Shown in pieces: positions 34,811 to 46,701 of a stretch of 64,000 nucleotides of DNA. The DNA comes from Pleomorphomonas sp. PLEO. GTDB taxonomy: Bacteria > Pseudomonadota > Alphaproteobacteria > Rhizobiales > Pleomorphomonadaceae. Location: assembly GCF_041320595.1 (NCBI RefSeq), contig NZ_CP166625.1, positions 434,001-498,000 on the forward strand, read 5' to 3'. Every line of letters begins with the position of its first letter. Positions within the stretch are counted from its first letter, which is position 1. The position numbers and the translations under genes are program-made. Under the pieces are notes generated by a model. The model made no database searches. It worked only from the letters and a program-made list of their open reading frames with translations, and was not told where the DNA came from.

Positions 34811-36505
34811 TCACTCGCCGTCCTGGCGGGCCTTGAGGGCGGCGCCGAGGATGTCGCCGAGCGAGGCACCCGAGTCGGAAGAGCCGAACTGAGCGACGGC
34901 TTCCTTCTCCTCGAAGATCTCCAGGGCCTTGATCGACAGGCCGACCTTGCGGGTCTTCTTGTCGAACTGGGTGACGCGAGCATCGAACTTCTCGCCGACG
35001 GCGAAGCGCTCGGCGCGCTGGTCGTTGCGGTCGCGCGCCAGGTCGCCACGGCGAATGAAGGCGGTGATGTCGGTGTCGACGATCCGCACTTCAAGTCCGG
35101 CTTCCTTGACCTCGACCACCTCGCAGGTGACCACGGAGTTGCGGCGGATCTCGCCAGCCGACTCCATCGGATCACCGCCGAGCTGCTTCATGCCGAGGCT
35201 GATGCGCTCCTTCTCGACGTCGACATCGAGGACAACCGCCTTGACGACGTCACCCTTGCCGAATTCCTCGATGACCTGCTCGCCCGGACGGTTCCAGTCG
35301 AGATCGGAGAGATGGACCATGCCGTCCACATCGCCGTCGAGGCCGATGAACAGACCGAACTCGGTCTTGTTCTTGACTTCGCCTTCGACCACCGAACCGA
35401 TGGGATACTTCTCGACGAAGGCTTCCCAGGGGTTCTGCAGCGTCTGCTTGAGGCCGAGGGAGATGCGGCGCTTGACCGAATCCACCTCAAGAACCATGAC
35501 TTCCACTTCCTGGCTGGTCGAGACGATCTTGCCGGGATGGACGTTCTTCTTGGTCCAGCTCATCTCGGAAACGTGGATCAGGCCTTCGATGCCCGGCTCC
35601 AGCTCCACGAAGGCGCCGTAGTCCGTGATGTTGGTGACGCGGCCGGTGAACTTGGCGTTGACCGGGTACTTGGCCTCGATGGCATCCCAAGGATCGTTCT
35701 CGAGCTGCTTCATGCCAAGGCTGATACGGTGCGTCTCCTGATTGACGCGGACGATCTGCACCTTGACCTGCTGGCCGATCGACAGCACCTCGGACGGGTG
35801 ATTGATACGGCGCCAGGCGATATCGGTGACGTGCAGCAGGCCGTCGATGCCGCCGAGGTCAACGAACGCACCGTAATCGGTGATGTTCTTGACGACGCCG
35901 TCGACGATCTGGCCTTCCTCGAGGCTCGACACCAGCTCCGAACGCTGCTCGGCGCGGGTCTCTTCGAGGACGACGCGGCGCGACACGACGATGTTGCCGC
36001 GACGCTTGTCCATCTTCAGAATCTGGAAGGGCTGCGGCGTATGCATCAGCGGGGCAACATCGCGCACCGGGCGGATGTCGACCTGCGAGCGGGGCAGGAA
36101 GGCCATGGCGCCGTCGAGATCGACGGTGAAGCCACCCTTGACCTGGTTGGAGATCTGGCCGACCACCTTCTCGTTCTTCTCGAAGGCGACCTCGAGACGG
36201 ACCCAGCTCTCTTCGCGGCGAGCCTTGTCGCGCGACAGAACAGCTTCACCGAGCGCATTCTCGACGCGCTCCAGGTAGACTTCCACCGTATCGCCAACCT
36301 TCAGCTCGCCGTCGCGAGCCCGGGCGCCAAATTCCTTGAGCGGCACGCGCCCCTCGACCTTCAGGCCGACGTCGATGACGGCAAGGTCCTTCTCGATGGC
36401 GACAATGGTGCCCTTGACGACAGTACCCTCGGCCACGTCCGAAGCGGTGAGGCTCTCGGCGAGCAGAGCGGCGAAGTCCTCGCGGGTGGGATTGAGTTGA
36501 GACAT
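34811..36505 (-). CDS. rpsA: 30S ribosomal protein S1
   Basis: A 564-residue S1 protein, which binds mRNA leaders and unfolds them at the ribosome. Six S1 motifs can be followed (for example VVKGTIVAIEKDLAVIDVG, then GFTVDLDGAMAFLPRSQVD, DGVVKNITDYGAFVDLGGID and GRVTNITDYGAFVELEPG). Length agrees with E. coli S1 (557). The start at 36505 has AGGAG in front. It lies after aroA-cmk on the same strand, the conserved order, and ends at an intrinsic terminator. A long open frame on the opposite strand is a shadow of its codon bias. Confidence 0.95.
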   Translation of the reverse strand: MSQLNPTREDFAALLAESLTASDVAEGTVVKGTIVAIEKDLAVIDVGLKVEGRVPLKEFGARARDGELKVGDTVEVYLERVENALGEAVLSRDKARREESWVRLEVAFEKNEKVVGQISNQVKGGFTVDLDGAMAFLPRSQVDIRPVRDVAPLMHTPQPFQILKMDKRRGNIVVSRRVVLEETRAEQRSELVSSLEEGQIVDGVVKNITDYGAFVDLGGIDGLLHVTDIAWRRINHPSEVLSIGQQVKVQIVRVNQETHRISLGMKQLENDPWDAIEAKYPVNAKFTGRVTNITDYGAFVELEPGIEGLIHVSEMSWTKKNVHPGKIVSTSQEVEVMVLEVDSVKRRISLGLKQTLQNPWEAFVEKYPIGSVVEGEVKNKTEFGLFIGLDGDVDGMVHLSDLDWNRPGEQVIEEFGKGDVVKAVVLDVDVEKERISLGMKQLGGDPMESAGEIRRNSVVTCEVVEVKEAGLEVRIVDTDITAFIRRGDLARDRNDQRAERFAVGEKFDARVTQFDKKTRKVGLSIKALEIFEEKEAVAQFGSSDSGASLGDILGAALKARQDGE

Positions 36506-36761
36506 TGAAACTCCTGGGGTGCCGGCAAGGCCGGCGGCGTCGGCGGGTAAGAGTTGCCCCGTCCCTCCGACCCGGTGAACCACCTGACCCACGCCAAAGG
36601 CGGGTGCCGACGCGACTTCGACCGGACGGACGAGGATGAACGACTTCACGGGCGGGGCCGATGGCTCCACCCGAAAGTCGGGTTTCTATAGCGGAGGTTG
36701 CGGCCGGCATCAAGGCACAAAAAGGCGGAATTTCGCGCGTTTTTGTTACCTTCGACAAACC

Positions 36762-37418
36762 TCAATGCATCTTTTGCCAATTCTCGACAACGGACATCGC
36801 CATCGCCAGCACCTCGGCCGGGCCCAGCACCGATGTATCAATGACGATCGCGTCGGCCGCCGGACGGAGAGGCGCCTCGGCGCGACCGCTGTCACGAGCG
36901 TCGCGGGCCTTCACTTCGGCGAGAATCGCCTCGTAATCGACCAACCTACCCTTGGCTAGGAGTTCGTCGGTACGACGGCGGGCACGCACCTCGGCGCTCG
37001 CGGTGACGTAGAGCTTCACGTCGGCGTCGGGGCAGATGACAGTGCCAATGTCGCGGCCGTCGAGCACGGCACCGCGCGGCCCATGGGCGAAATCGCGCTG
37101 GAAAGCGATGAGAGCGGCGCGGACGCCCGGATGGACGGCTACGCGTGAGGCGAGTTCCCCAGCCTCACGCCCCCGGAGGTCGGTGCGCTGAAGGTCGTCC
37201 GGCGTCAGTTTCTCGGCAATGATGGTCGCCGCCTGGGCATCGTCGAGATCCAGCCCGGCAATCCGCATCAGCTTGCCGATGGACCGATAGAGAAGCCCGG
37301 TATCGAGATAGGGCAGGTCGAGCCGACCAGCAAGGCTCTGGGCCAGAGTACCCTTGCCGGCTGCCGCCGGGCCGTCGATGGCGATAAGAAGCGGCCTTTT
37401 CAACGAAACTTCAGACAT
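36762..37418 (-). CDS. cmk: Cytidylate kinase
   Basis: A 218-residue CMP/dCMP kinase that recycles CMP and dCMP to the diphosphates. The P-loop IDGPAAAGKGTLAQSLA is near the N-terminus, with LDTGLLYRSI, VLDGRDIGTVICPDADVKLY and VRARRRTDELLAKG following. Start at 37418 sits one base from the aroA stop. It is upstream of rpsA with a 256-bp gap on the same strand, so the aroA-cmk-rpsA series matches many proteobacteria. Confidence 0.94.
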   Translation of the reverse strand: MSEVSLKRPLLIAIDGPAAAGKGTLAQSLAGRLDLPYLDTGLLYRSIGKLMRIAGLDLDDAQAATIIAEKLTPDDLQRTDLRGREAGELASRVAVHPGVRAALIAFQRDFAHGPRGAVLDGRDIGTVICPDADVKLYVTASAEVRARRRTDELLAKGRLVDYEAILAEVKARDARDSGRAEAPLRPAADAIVIDTSVLGPAEVLAMAMSVVENWQKMH

Positions 37419-37419
37419 C

Positions 37420-38868
<1,449 letters not shown>

Positions 38869-39049
38869 TCACCAACGAAATACCGGCGTGCATTTGTCAA
38901 TGCCTTCCGGTACGGCACCTCTCGCCCCGGCGAGCCGCCACGGGCATTGTGGCCGCTCTAGCACAGCCCGGCAGCCGCGTCACTCGCCCGGCATGGCGGC
39001 AGATACGGGCGATCCGCCCGGATTACTTGCCGCCGCCACCAATTCACCT

Positions 39050-39077
39050 TTGACATGCCCCCCAGTTTGCCTATATG
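39050..39077 (+). promoter_or_regulatory. Promoter of the TIGR02300 gene
   Basis: TTGACA (39050-39055), a 16-bp spacer and TATATG (39072-39077) lie 38 bp upstream of the GTG start at 39115. The 342-bp gap (38773-39114) also serves the divergent aroA; I see no other feature in it. Confidence 0.6.
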
Positions 39078-39114
39078 AGCCTGCCCGATTTCCTTAATAA
39101 ACGCGAGGCCGACC

Positions 39115-39495
39115 GTGGCGAAATCTGAACTTGGGCTGAAGCGTCTTTGCCCCAGCTGTGGCGCGAAGTATTACGATCTCAACCGTTCCCCGATTCTTTG
39201 CCCGAAATGCGGCGCCCAATTCGACGCCGGACTGGCGGCGCGCGCGCGTCCAGCGACCGCCGTTGAGGACGAAGAGGACACCGAGGAGGAGGTCACCGAG
39301 GTGGGTGCGCTCACTCCGGAGTTCGTCAGCCTCGAGGATGCCGAGGACGCCGACGGCGATGACGTGCCCGACATCGAGGATCCCGAGATCGAGGACGAAA
39401 CGCCGGAAGACGACGTTTTCCTTGAAGAAGAGGACGAGGATGGCGGCGACATGTCCGACATCATCGGCGACGTTGGCGACGAGGAAGAGCACTAA
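39115..39495 (+). CDS. TIGR02300/FYDLN-acid family protein
   Basis: A 126-residue protein of unknown function found mainly in Alphaproteobacteria. The N-terminal part has two CxxC pairs (CPSCGAKYYDLN and CPKCGAQFDAG), a zinc-ribbon pattern with the FYDLN-like YYDLN motif. From about residue 50 the rest is almost entirely Glu and Asp, so the protein is very acidic and probably disordered. The start is GTG at 39115. A promoter and a clear terminator bracket it, so it is a single-gene unit. Its role is not known; a zinc-dependent nucleic-acid or protein interaction is a guess. Confidence 0.88.
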   Translation: MAKSELGLKRLCPSCGAKYYDLNRSPILCPKCGAQFDAGLAARARPATAVEDEEDTEEEVTEVGALTPEFVSLEDAEDADGDDVPDIEDPEIEDETPEDDVFLEEEDEDGGDMSDIIGDVGDEEEH

Positions 39496-39523
39496 GCGCC
39501 CTACCCCGTCCCGGAACAATTAC

Positions 39524-39557
39524 GGCCGGCTGGCGTCCCAGCCGGCCTTTCTTTTTG
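39524..39557 (+). terminator. Intrinsic terminator after the TIGR02300 gene
   Basis: GGCCGGCTGG (39524-39533) and CCAGCCGGCC (39538-39547) form a perfect 10-bp stem over a 4-base loop, followed by TTTCTTTTT. It is 28 bp after the stop codon. Confidence 0.9.
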
Positions 39558-39658
39558 AGGCAAAGCGACACCGGTCAGGACAAGCCCTTCAAAAATCTTG
39601 GAAATCCGCCATTTTTTCAAAAAGATGACTGAAAAATCGACATAGTCCGAAAAACCTC

Positions 39659-39687
39659 TTGATCGGCGAGGGAATGCTGAGTATATC
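39659..39687 (+). promoter_or_regulatory. Promoter of tRNA-Ala
   Basis: TTGATC (39659-39664), a 17-bp spacer and TATATC (39682-39687) lie 86 bp upstream of the tRNA gene. Confidence 0.45.
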
Positions 39688-39773
39688 CCGCCTCGTCGAG
39701 CCGGAACCCACACTGGCACTGCCCGAAAGCGAAAGCTGGAAGGCTTCTTCCGAAACCGGAAACGACGTCTGAT

Positions 39774-39849
39774 GGGGCTATAGCTCAGCTGGGAGAGCGC
39801 CTGCATGGCATGCAGGAGGTCAGCGGTTCGATCCCGCTTAGCTCCACCA
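39774..39849 (+). tRNA. tRNA-Ala (anticodon GGC)
   Basis: GGGGCTA pairs with TAGCTCC in the acceptor stem; the D arm is GCTC-AGCTGGGA-GAGC; the anticodon arm CCTGC-ATGGCAT-GCAGG puts GGC at the anticodon; the T arm is AGCGG-TTCGATC-CCGCT; the encoded 3' end is ACCA. The anticodon reads GCC and GCU alanine codons. CCA is encoded. Confidence 0.96.
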
Positions 39850-39997
39850 ATTCCCTTGAGACAAGGGAATATCCTTCAGCAAATCAATGAGATGGTCTGC
39901 GTGTGGTTCGAGTATGCGCACTTGGTGCCTGACGGGCCGAGGTCACTCCTCCTTTCCCGCCCCGGTAAGAGCGCCCCTGACAGGTTCATGCGGATGA

Positions 39998-40027
39998 GCG
40001 TCAGAGGCGTCCCCTGACGCTTTCTTT
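39998..40027 (+). terminator. Terminator about 150 bp after tRNA-Ala
   Basis: GCGTCAG (39998-40004) and CTGACGC (40014-40020) form a 7-bp stem with TTTCTTT after it. A separate 8-bp hairpin without a T-run, TTCCCTTG/CAAGGGAA (39851-39869), follows the tRNA directly. The 315-bp gap 39850-40164 contains these two hairpins; I see no gene in it. Confidence 0.6.
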
Positions 40028-40164
40028 CCTATCACAGGGCCCTTCCCGAACCACGTCGGTCAAAGGGCGGCTACGCCATCATCGATCAGCCTTGATGCCG
40101 CGCTGATCGGCCTGCAGCGGCGGCAGCCTCATCCCGACAGAAAGTCCAAATTTCGGAAGCAAAA

Positions 40165-42105
40165 TCAGCCTTCCGGCCGAATCGACAGCGAGAAGCGCGC
40201 CGCCGTCAGGTCTTGGGCAACAAACCGAATCCGGAAAATCCGCGGCCCCCAGGTGTCCAGATGACGCGGGTCGGTGATTTCGATTGGCTCGACTTCGGCT
40301 ATGACGAGGTTGGAGGGCTTTATGATCAGCGCCCTGTCTTTCGCCTGGACGCGGCAAGCCCCGCCCTCATCGATCGAGATAACGCAGTCGGATACATGCA
40401 GCGGCAGTTCGAAGCGCGTGAGAGGGGTATCCAGCGCCACCTCATCGCGAACCTCGATTTCGCCCGTTGCATGATGAAAGACGATATCCCGCAACATGCG
40501 GTTCGTCCCTGGCGTGGAAAAGTAGGCCGGACTCGCGTCGAGGCTTAAGCAGCTGCTTTGGTCGTCATGGACACATCGGACGTCACGGGCCTGCGCGCCC
40601 GGGCCGGCGTACTGCAACAGCCCGTTGATCCGCGGCACGTTGTGGCCCTTCGAACTGATGTGCCACATGTCGTAACGCGTTTCGGTGAAAGTCGCCTTGG
40701 AATAGGCGCCTTGCCCCAGGTCTATGATAACTGGTTCACCGTCCAAATAGACGCTGAACTGGCCGACATCATTGTGGGAGTGATGGTTGACGTGGGGGTC
40801 GTTGCTGCCGGCGATCGCGCTCAGAACCACCCCTTGGCCAGGCTCGCTACGGTCGCGGGCGATCATCACCTGCATGTCGGCAAGCCACACGCTTTTCGCG
40901 CAGGTCCAAGGGGACGGTGCCGTCATTTCCGGCGTCCAGAACAAAAGCCGCGTCAGGTGAACGAGAAAATGCCGGGCATACTCGTTGTGGCCGCGCGTCC
41001 GTACCGAGCGGGACAGCTTGCGCCGGGCGACGCGGTCGACGTCCTCCCAGATCAGGCTGGCGAGCGGGCCCGACTGGATCTTGCTGGCATAACGGCTCAG
41101 TAGGCCGTGATCGAGATCGATCTTCGATCCACCATCGGCAAAATTGATGAAGCGATTACCGCCGACGTTGAGCGGCACGATATGTGCGCCGAAGTTGCGG
41201 AATTTCTGGCTTTTCTCAAAACCGAGGTCGATATGGAAGCGCGTTTCCACGAGGTCGATAAAGGCGGCGAGCCGACCGGCACTCACCACCCAGTAGCTCG
41301 GCCCTTCGATGCAGCTGCCGCTATCCTCGATCGTGTCATAGAAGCGCTGCATCCCGACCATCAGCTTGCTGGCGATCGAGGTGAGCCGCGCCTTATCCTC
41401 AACCACGTAACAGGCAGCCAGAAGCAGATTGTGAGCGCACCAAGCCGTCCAGTTATTGCGGCCGAGATACCAGCCGAACAGCTTGGGCCCCTCGAGAACG
41501 GCGAGCGTGCGCCGCTCAATTTCCGAGTGGACGCGGTGATAGAGCGACGGCACCCGTTCCAACAGTACGGCGCGAAGAAGGTAGCAGGCTTCGGCCAGGA
41601 TCCCCGCCGTCTCGCAACTGAACAAGTCGAGATAATCGTCGCCCGGAACCGGCAGAGGATCGTCCGCCTTCCACGGATTGCCCTCCTTGAACATCACCAT
41701 CTCGTGCTGGCCGGCGAAATTATGGGCCGGAATGCACCAACTGACTTCACCCAGAATGGCCCAGATATAATTGATGATCTGGTCGAGATAGGTGCCATTC
41801 GCCGTCAGGCATTCGGCGATGACCAGATGCGACAATTCGAAGCGACGGCGGAAATAGTTTTCCTCATAGACGATCCGATCGCCGCTCCTCATGAATTCCA
41901 TGTACATGGCACCGGTGAGCGGGTCGACTTCCGCCTCCAGCAGTTCGTCGGCATAAGCTAGAATGGCTTTGACCGACAGGGCGAGGCGCGGATCGTGCGC
42001 CACTTCGTCCCAGCGGGCGCGATCTTCGATTCCGGCAAAGGGCTTCCAATCGTCCCTGTCAGTCAGGCCGCTCCAAAGCTGTTCGACCTTGGCGTTCTCA
42101 AACAT
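40165..42105 (-). CDS. Heparinase II/III-like polysaccharide lyase, probably cytoplasmic
   Basis: A 646-residue protein with the two-part layout of heparinase II/III enzymes: an alpha-helical N-terminal half (with YLGRNNWTAWCAHNLLLAA and SGSCIEGPSYWVVSAGRL) and a beta-sandwich C-terminal half (with NDPHVNHHSHNDVGQFSVYL and MWHISSKGHNVPRINGL, which hold the conserved His cluster). Lyases of this fold cleave uronic-acid-containing chains by beta-elimination. No signal peptide is visible, so it probably acts on imported oligosaccharides. It is the last gene of an ABC-transporter operon, 76 bp after the ATPase gene. Substrate (heparan, chondroitin, alginate, others) is not decided. Confidence 0.75.
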   Translation of the reverse strand: MFENAKVEQLWSGLTDRDDWKPFAGIEDRARWDEVAHDPRLALSVKAILAYADELLEAEVDPLTGAMYMEFMRSGDRIVYEENYFRRRFELSHLVIAECLTANGTYLDQIINYIWAILGEVSWCIPAHNFAGQHEMVMFKEGNPWKADDPLPVPGDDYLDLFSCETAGILAEACYLLRAVLLERVPSLYHRVHSEIERRTLAVLEGPKLFGWYLGRNNWTAWCAHNLLLAACYVVEDKARLTSIASKLMVGMQRFYDTIEDSGSCIEGPSYWVVSAGRLAAFIDLVETRFHIDLGFEKSQKFRNFGAHIVPLNVGGNRFINFADGGSKIDLDHGLLSRYASKIQSGPLASLIWEDVDRVARRKLSRSVRTRGHNEYARHFLVHLTRLLFWTPEMTAPSPWTCAKSVWLADMQVMIARDRSEPGQGVVLSAIAGSNDPHVNHHSHNDVGQFSVYLDGEPVIIDLGQGAYSKATFTETRYDMWHISSKGHNVPRINGLLQYAGPGAQARDVRCVHDDQSSCLSLDASPAYFSTPGTNRMLRDIVFHHATGEIEVRDEVALDTPLTRFELPLHVSDCVISIDEGGACRVQAKDRALIIKPSNLVIAEVEPIEITDPRHLDTWGPRIFRIRFVAQDLTAARFSLSIRPEG

Positions 42106-42181
42106 GTGCGTTTTTCCATGTGGAAGCGGGCGCCGCTGACCTCAGGCCAGCGGCGGTCAAGGATTTTGCCCCTATGGCGCT

Positions 42182-43276
<1,095 letters not shown>

Positions 43277-43302
43277 GGTTTTCACCCGAATCTTCTTGCG
43301 TT

Positions 43303-44142
43303 TCAGCCTTTGACGGCACCGGACATGAGGCCGCGATTGAATTGCTTCTGAAGCAGAAGGTAAACGACAATGCAGGGCACCGTTGCGATCACGGTCACAG
43401 CGATGAAAATATTCTGCTGCATGATTTCGTCGACGCGTAGTGAGCGTAATACGACCGGAATCGTGTAGAGATCCCTGTTGTCGACGGCGATCAGCGGTAG
43501 GAGATACTGGTCCCAGATCATCAGGAAGCTGAAGATCGTCGTCGTGCCCAGCGCCGGCTTCACTAATGGCAGGATCACCCGCCAGAAGATCTGCAGTTCA
43601 TTGGCACCGTCCACCCGAGCCGCATCCTCCAGATCACGCGGTACCTCGCGCATGAATTCGGTCAGGAGGAATACCGAGAAGGCCCAGCCGACGATCGGCA
43701 GGATCATCGCCGCGTAGGTGTTGTAAATGGAAACACCGATAATCGGGATCTTCGCATGCAAAATAAGGTAAAGCGGGATCGAGATCACCTCGTCGGGCAA
43801 CATCATCGTCGAGAGAATGGCGAGATTGACGAGGACCGCGCCGCGAAATTTCTTGCGCGCAAGCGCGTAGGCGGCTAGCGCACTCACCAGTGTCTGCAAA
43901 ACAGTCCCGATGATGACCACGACCAAAGAGTTGAACAGATAGAGCCAGGCCTTTACCTTCACCCAGGCGTAGATGAAGTGTTCCAGCGTTGCTTGGCTCG
44001 GCCATAGCACGAGTTCGCCGGGCTGCACCGTGGCCTTGTTGAAGGCGGTGGCGAGAATGCCCCAGAACGGACCGCAGAAGACGATGACCAGAAGGGCGTA
44101 GATAACGCCACGGGCAAGCTTCTGCACGAAGGTGGTTTTCAT
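43303..44142 (-). CDS. Carbohydrate ABC transporter permease (MalG type)
   Basis: A 279-residue inner-membrane protein with six predicted helices (first at about 8-30). The EAA loop is EVPRDLEDAARVDGANELQIFWRVILPLVKPAL, the site that contacts the ATPase; it is of the MalG/CUT1 class. GGGAGGGG lies in front of the ATG at 44142. Its upstream neighbour is the MalF-type permease 10 bp away, and the two should form the transmembrane channel. Confidence 0.9.
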   Translation of the reverse strand: MKTTFVQKLARGVIYALLVIVFCGPFWGILATAFNKATVQPGELVLWPSQATLEHFIYAWVKVKAWLYLFNSLVVVIIGTVLQTLVSALAAYALARKKFRGAVLVNLAILSTMMLPDEVISIPLYLILHAKIPIIGVSIYNTYAAMILPIVGWAFSVFLLTEFMREVPRDLEDAARVDGANELQIFWRVILPLVKPALGTTTIFSFLMIWDQYLLPLIAVDNRDLYTIPVVLRSLRVDEIMQQNIFIAVTVIATVPCIVVYLLLQKQFNRGLMSGAVKG

Positions 44143-44152
44143 CGGCCCCTCC

Positions 44153-45034
44153 CTAGGTGCGGACAAAGCGGTTCTTGATGAACAGGTGCGCGATCGTCAG
44201 GAACACCGTGAAGGCGAAGAGCAGGAACGAAACGGCAGCGGCATAGCCATAGTCGAGCCGTTCGAAACCGGTCTTGAAGATGTTGGTCATGATCGTCTCG
44301 GTGGCACCGGCGGGGCCGCCGCCAGTGGTCGTGTACACCTCGGTGAACACCCGAAAGCCCCGGATGAGCGATAGCATGATGACGACGGAGAAGGCCGGCA
44401 CGAGGCCAGGCACGGTCACGTGCCAGAGCTTGCGCATGGCACTGGCGCCGTCGACGTCGGCCGCGTCGTAGAGCTCACGATTGATGCCAGCGAGCCCGGC
44501 GATGAAAATCACCATGTTGTAGGGCACATTTTTCCAGACCTGGAGCAGGACCACCACGAACAGGGCCTGGTTGGGATCGGACATGAAGCCTTCCGGGCCG
44601 GCGCCGAACAGGCCCAGAATGCTGTTCACGACGCCGGTGGACGCCGGATAGAAGAGAATGCGCCAAATCTCGGCGAGGATGGCGACCGAGGTGACGGCAG
44701 GAAAGAAGATCGCCGTTCGGATGATTCGGACATGCAGCGCCTGGCTCTGCAGCATCAGAGCCACGGCAAAAGCCAGCAGTCCGCCGATGATCGTCGTCGA
44801 CACCACATAGATCAACGTGTGCATGGTGGCGGCGTGCAGGGCGGTGTCGGATACCGCGTGTTGGAAATTGGCCAATCCCACCCATTGGTCCGCCCCCGTG
44901 AACTTCACCTTGAAGAAGCTCATGTAGAGGCCGCGGATGATCGGGACGAACTTGAACCAAGTGAAGAACAGCAGCGCGGGCGCTAGAAACAGCCATGGAA
45001 CGGTCCATCTCCAGCGCTTCGAATCAAGGGTCAT
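44153..45034 (-). CDS. Carbohydrate ABC transporter permease (MalF type)
   Basis: A 293-residue inner-membrane permease starting MTLDSKRWRWTVPWLFLAPA, typical of the CUT1 MalF/UgpA branch. The EAA loop is NRELYDAADVDGASAMRKLWHVTVPGLVPAF. The ATG at 45034 with GAGGA upstream fits this short N-terminus. It lies 85 bp after the binding-protein gene and 10 bp before the partner permease. The substrate is unknown, but the lyase in the operon points to an acidic oligosaccharide. Confidence 0.9.
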   Translation of the reverse strand: MTLDSKRWRWTVPWLFLAPALLFFTWFKFVPIIRGLYMSFFKVKFTGADQWVGLANFQHAVSDTALHAATMHTLIYVVSTTIIGGLLAFAVALMLQSQALHVRIIRTAIFFPAVTSVAILAEIWRILFYPASTGVVNSILGLFGAGPEGFMSDPNQALFVVVLLQVWKNVPYNMVIFIAGLAGINRELYDAADVDGASAMRKLWHVTVPGLVPAFSVVIMLSLIRGFRVFTEVYTTTGGGPAGATETIMTNIFKTGFERLDYGYAAAVSFLLFAFTVFLTIAHLFIKNRFVRT

Positions 45035-45119
45035 GTCATCATCCTCATGCCGTTCGAAATCTGCTGGCATCGTCCGGCGGGACAATGCCAGCAGAAGCGG
45101 CCAATGCGCTGGCCGGATG

Positions 45120-46409
45120 TTACTTGGCGAGTACGCCCTGCTTTCCAAGCTCCTCGTTGACCGCCACATCAATGGCGGACAGCCCGGATGGAATGTCAGA
45201 GGCGCAGTCCGACAGGATCGTGTTGAATCCGTCGGCGGTCATCTGGCGGATCGGCTTCCAGTTGGGAACGCGCGGGAAATAGCGTCCACTGGAGGCATAG
45301 AGCTGGGAGAAGGTGCCCCAGGCGGCATCCGGCTGGACCTTGGTAACATCGACATTCTTGTTGATCGAAAGACGAACGATCGGGCTGGACTGAATACCGA
45401 CCGCCATGCCGGTCTTCTGGCCTTCCTGGGAGATCAGATACTCGATGAACGCCTTGGCGGCATCTTCCTGCGTGGTGGAGGCCATGATGAAGGCGGCTTC
45501 GCCTTCGGCCAGCTCGACCTGTCCGGCCGGGCCAGCCGGCGGAGGGACGACTTCGATCACGTCGCGGCCGGGCTCCTTGCTAAAGGGTGCCAGATGATAG
45601 GGACCGGAACGATAGATACCGGCCTGACCGGACGCGAACACCGGCGTGGCGTCGCCCGTTGTGGCCGTGATGGCCGACGGCTGGGCATAGCCCTTGCAAA
45701 CGAAGTCGCGGGCAAACGATACAGCCTTGGCAACTTCGGGCGTGCCAAGTGACGAGACGTAGCCTTCGCCTTGCTTTTTCATGAAATCGCCGCCCGCCTG
45801 CCAGATCAGATCGGACAGGAACCAGGTCGCGTAGCCACGCGTCCCCGACAGCGGCATGACATAGCCGTAAGTGTCCGCCTTGCCGTCACCGTCCGGATCA
45901 TCCTCGGTGAAGGCCTTGGCGAGCTTGAACAGATCTTCCCAGGTCTTGGGAACGTCATAGCCGAGTTTCTCACGCCAATCCTTGCGGATATAGACGGCGA
46001 ACGCCTGCGCCGACGTCGGAACGCCGTAATATTTGCCATCCGGCGCCTGCACGCTCTGCCAGGCCACATCGTAGAGTTCGTCGCCACCCTTGAGAGCGGC
46101 GCGATCAATCTCCTTGGCGATGCCCATGTCGAGCAGCTGGCCCATCATGGTCGCATCATTGACGATCAAATCGGGCAACGTCCCGCCGACGGCGGCGCGC
46201 GCAAGGCGAGTCTCGAAATCGGTGTTGGCCAGAAACAGATCAACGGGAATGCCCGTTTTGCTGGTGAAGTCCTTGGTGATCTCCTCCAGCACGAGCTTCT
46301 CGTTGTCGCCGTAGCGCATCCAGACCTTGAGCGCTTCAGCAGAATGGGCCGCCGAGGCGAAGGTCGCACTCATCAGGGCCGCGGATGCAACCCGATAGAT
46401 CGTCTTCAT
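45120..46409 (-). CDS. Sugar ABC transporter substrate-binding protein
   Basis: A 429-residue periplasmic binding protein of the family 1 (MalE-like) type. It has a signal peptide (MKTIYRVASAALMSATFASA, cleavage after AAHSA near residue 23) and the family core LKVWMRYGDNEKLVLEEITK, with GIPVDLFLANTDFETRLARA. The GGAGGAGACCA ribosome-binding site fixes the ATG at 46409. It is the first gene of a five-gene operon (binding protein, two permeases, ATPase, lyase), divergent from a LacI-type regulator. Confidence 0.9.
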   Translation of the reverse strand: MKTIYRVASAALMSATFASAAHSAEALKVWMRYGDNEKLVLEEITKDFTSKTGIPVDLFLANTDFETRLARAAVGGTLPDLIVNDATMMGQLLDMGIAKEIDRAALKGGDELYDVAWQSVQAPDGKYYGVPTSAQAFAVYIRKDWREKLGYDVPKTWEDLFKLAKAFTEDDPDGDGKADTYGYVMPLSGTRGYATWFLSDLIWQAGGDFMKKQGEGYVSSLGTPEVAKAVSFARDFVCKGYAQPSAITATTGDATPVFASGQAGIYRSGPYHLAPFSKEPGRDVIEVVPPPAGPAGQVELAEGEAAFIMASTTQEDAAKAFIEYLISQEGQKTGMAVGIQSSPIVRLSINKNVDVTKVQPDAAWGTFSQLYASSGRYFPRVPNWKPIRQMTADGFNTILSDCASDIPSGLSAIDVAVNEELGKQGVLAK

Positions 46410-46528
46410 TGGTCTCCTCCAAATTCCGCCATCCCGCTCCGCGTCGCATGGCAATTACCGCTACGCCATGTCGATGGGCCTCCTGGATGGGCGGGAGGAC
46501 TATATGTCGGCCTTTTTGGGATTTCAAG

Positions 46529-46538
46529 TAAACGTTTA
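46529..46538. promoter_or_regulatory. Palindrome TAAACGTTTA, probable LacI-family operator
   Basis: A perfect 10-bp palindrome with a central CG, the hallmark of LacI/GalR-type operators, 120 bp upstream of the binding-protein start and 182 bp from the regulator start. It lies in the 310-bp gap 46410-46719, where I see no other feature except the second site near 46702. Confidence 0.6.
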
Positions 46539-46701
46539 ACTCGATTTTGAACGTGGTTTCCCTGCCGTGTGTCAGCGTCGGAGTTGACCAAACCGCCGCT
46601 TTCTCGATCTGTTTCCGCCTATTCAATCGGGAAGGCGTGGAATGGCATGTATCGACTGTTGCGCGGAAGAGCCGTGCAGTGTAAAAAGATGTGGCTAGAG
46701 A

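Noticed and set aside
34545-34814. 89-codon minus-strand frame over the rpsA-sppA gap
   Set aside because: It runs across the rpsA terminator and the sRNA hairpins and has no protein similarity; the structure favours RNA.
34781-36508. 575-codon plus-strand frame
   Set aside because: Antisense to rpsA, with repetitive acidic and leucine-rich composition that mirrors the S1 repeats.
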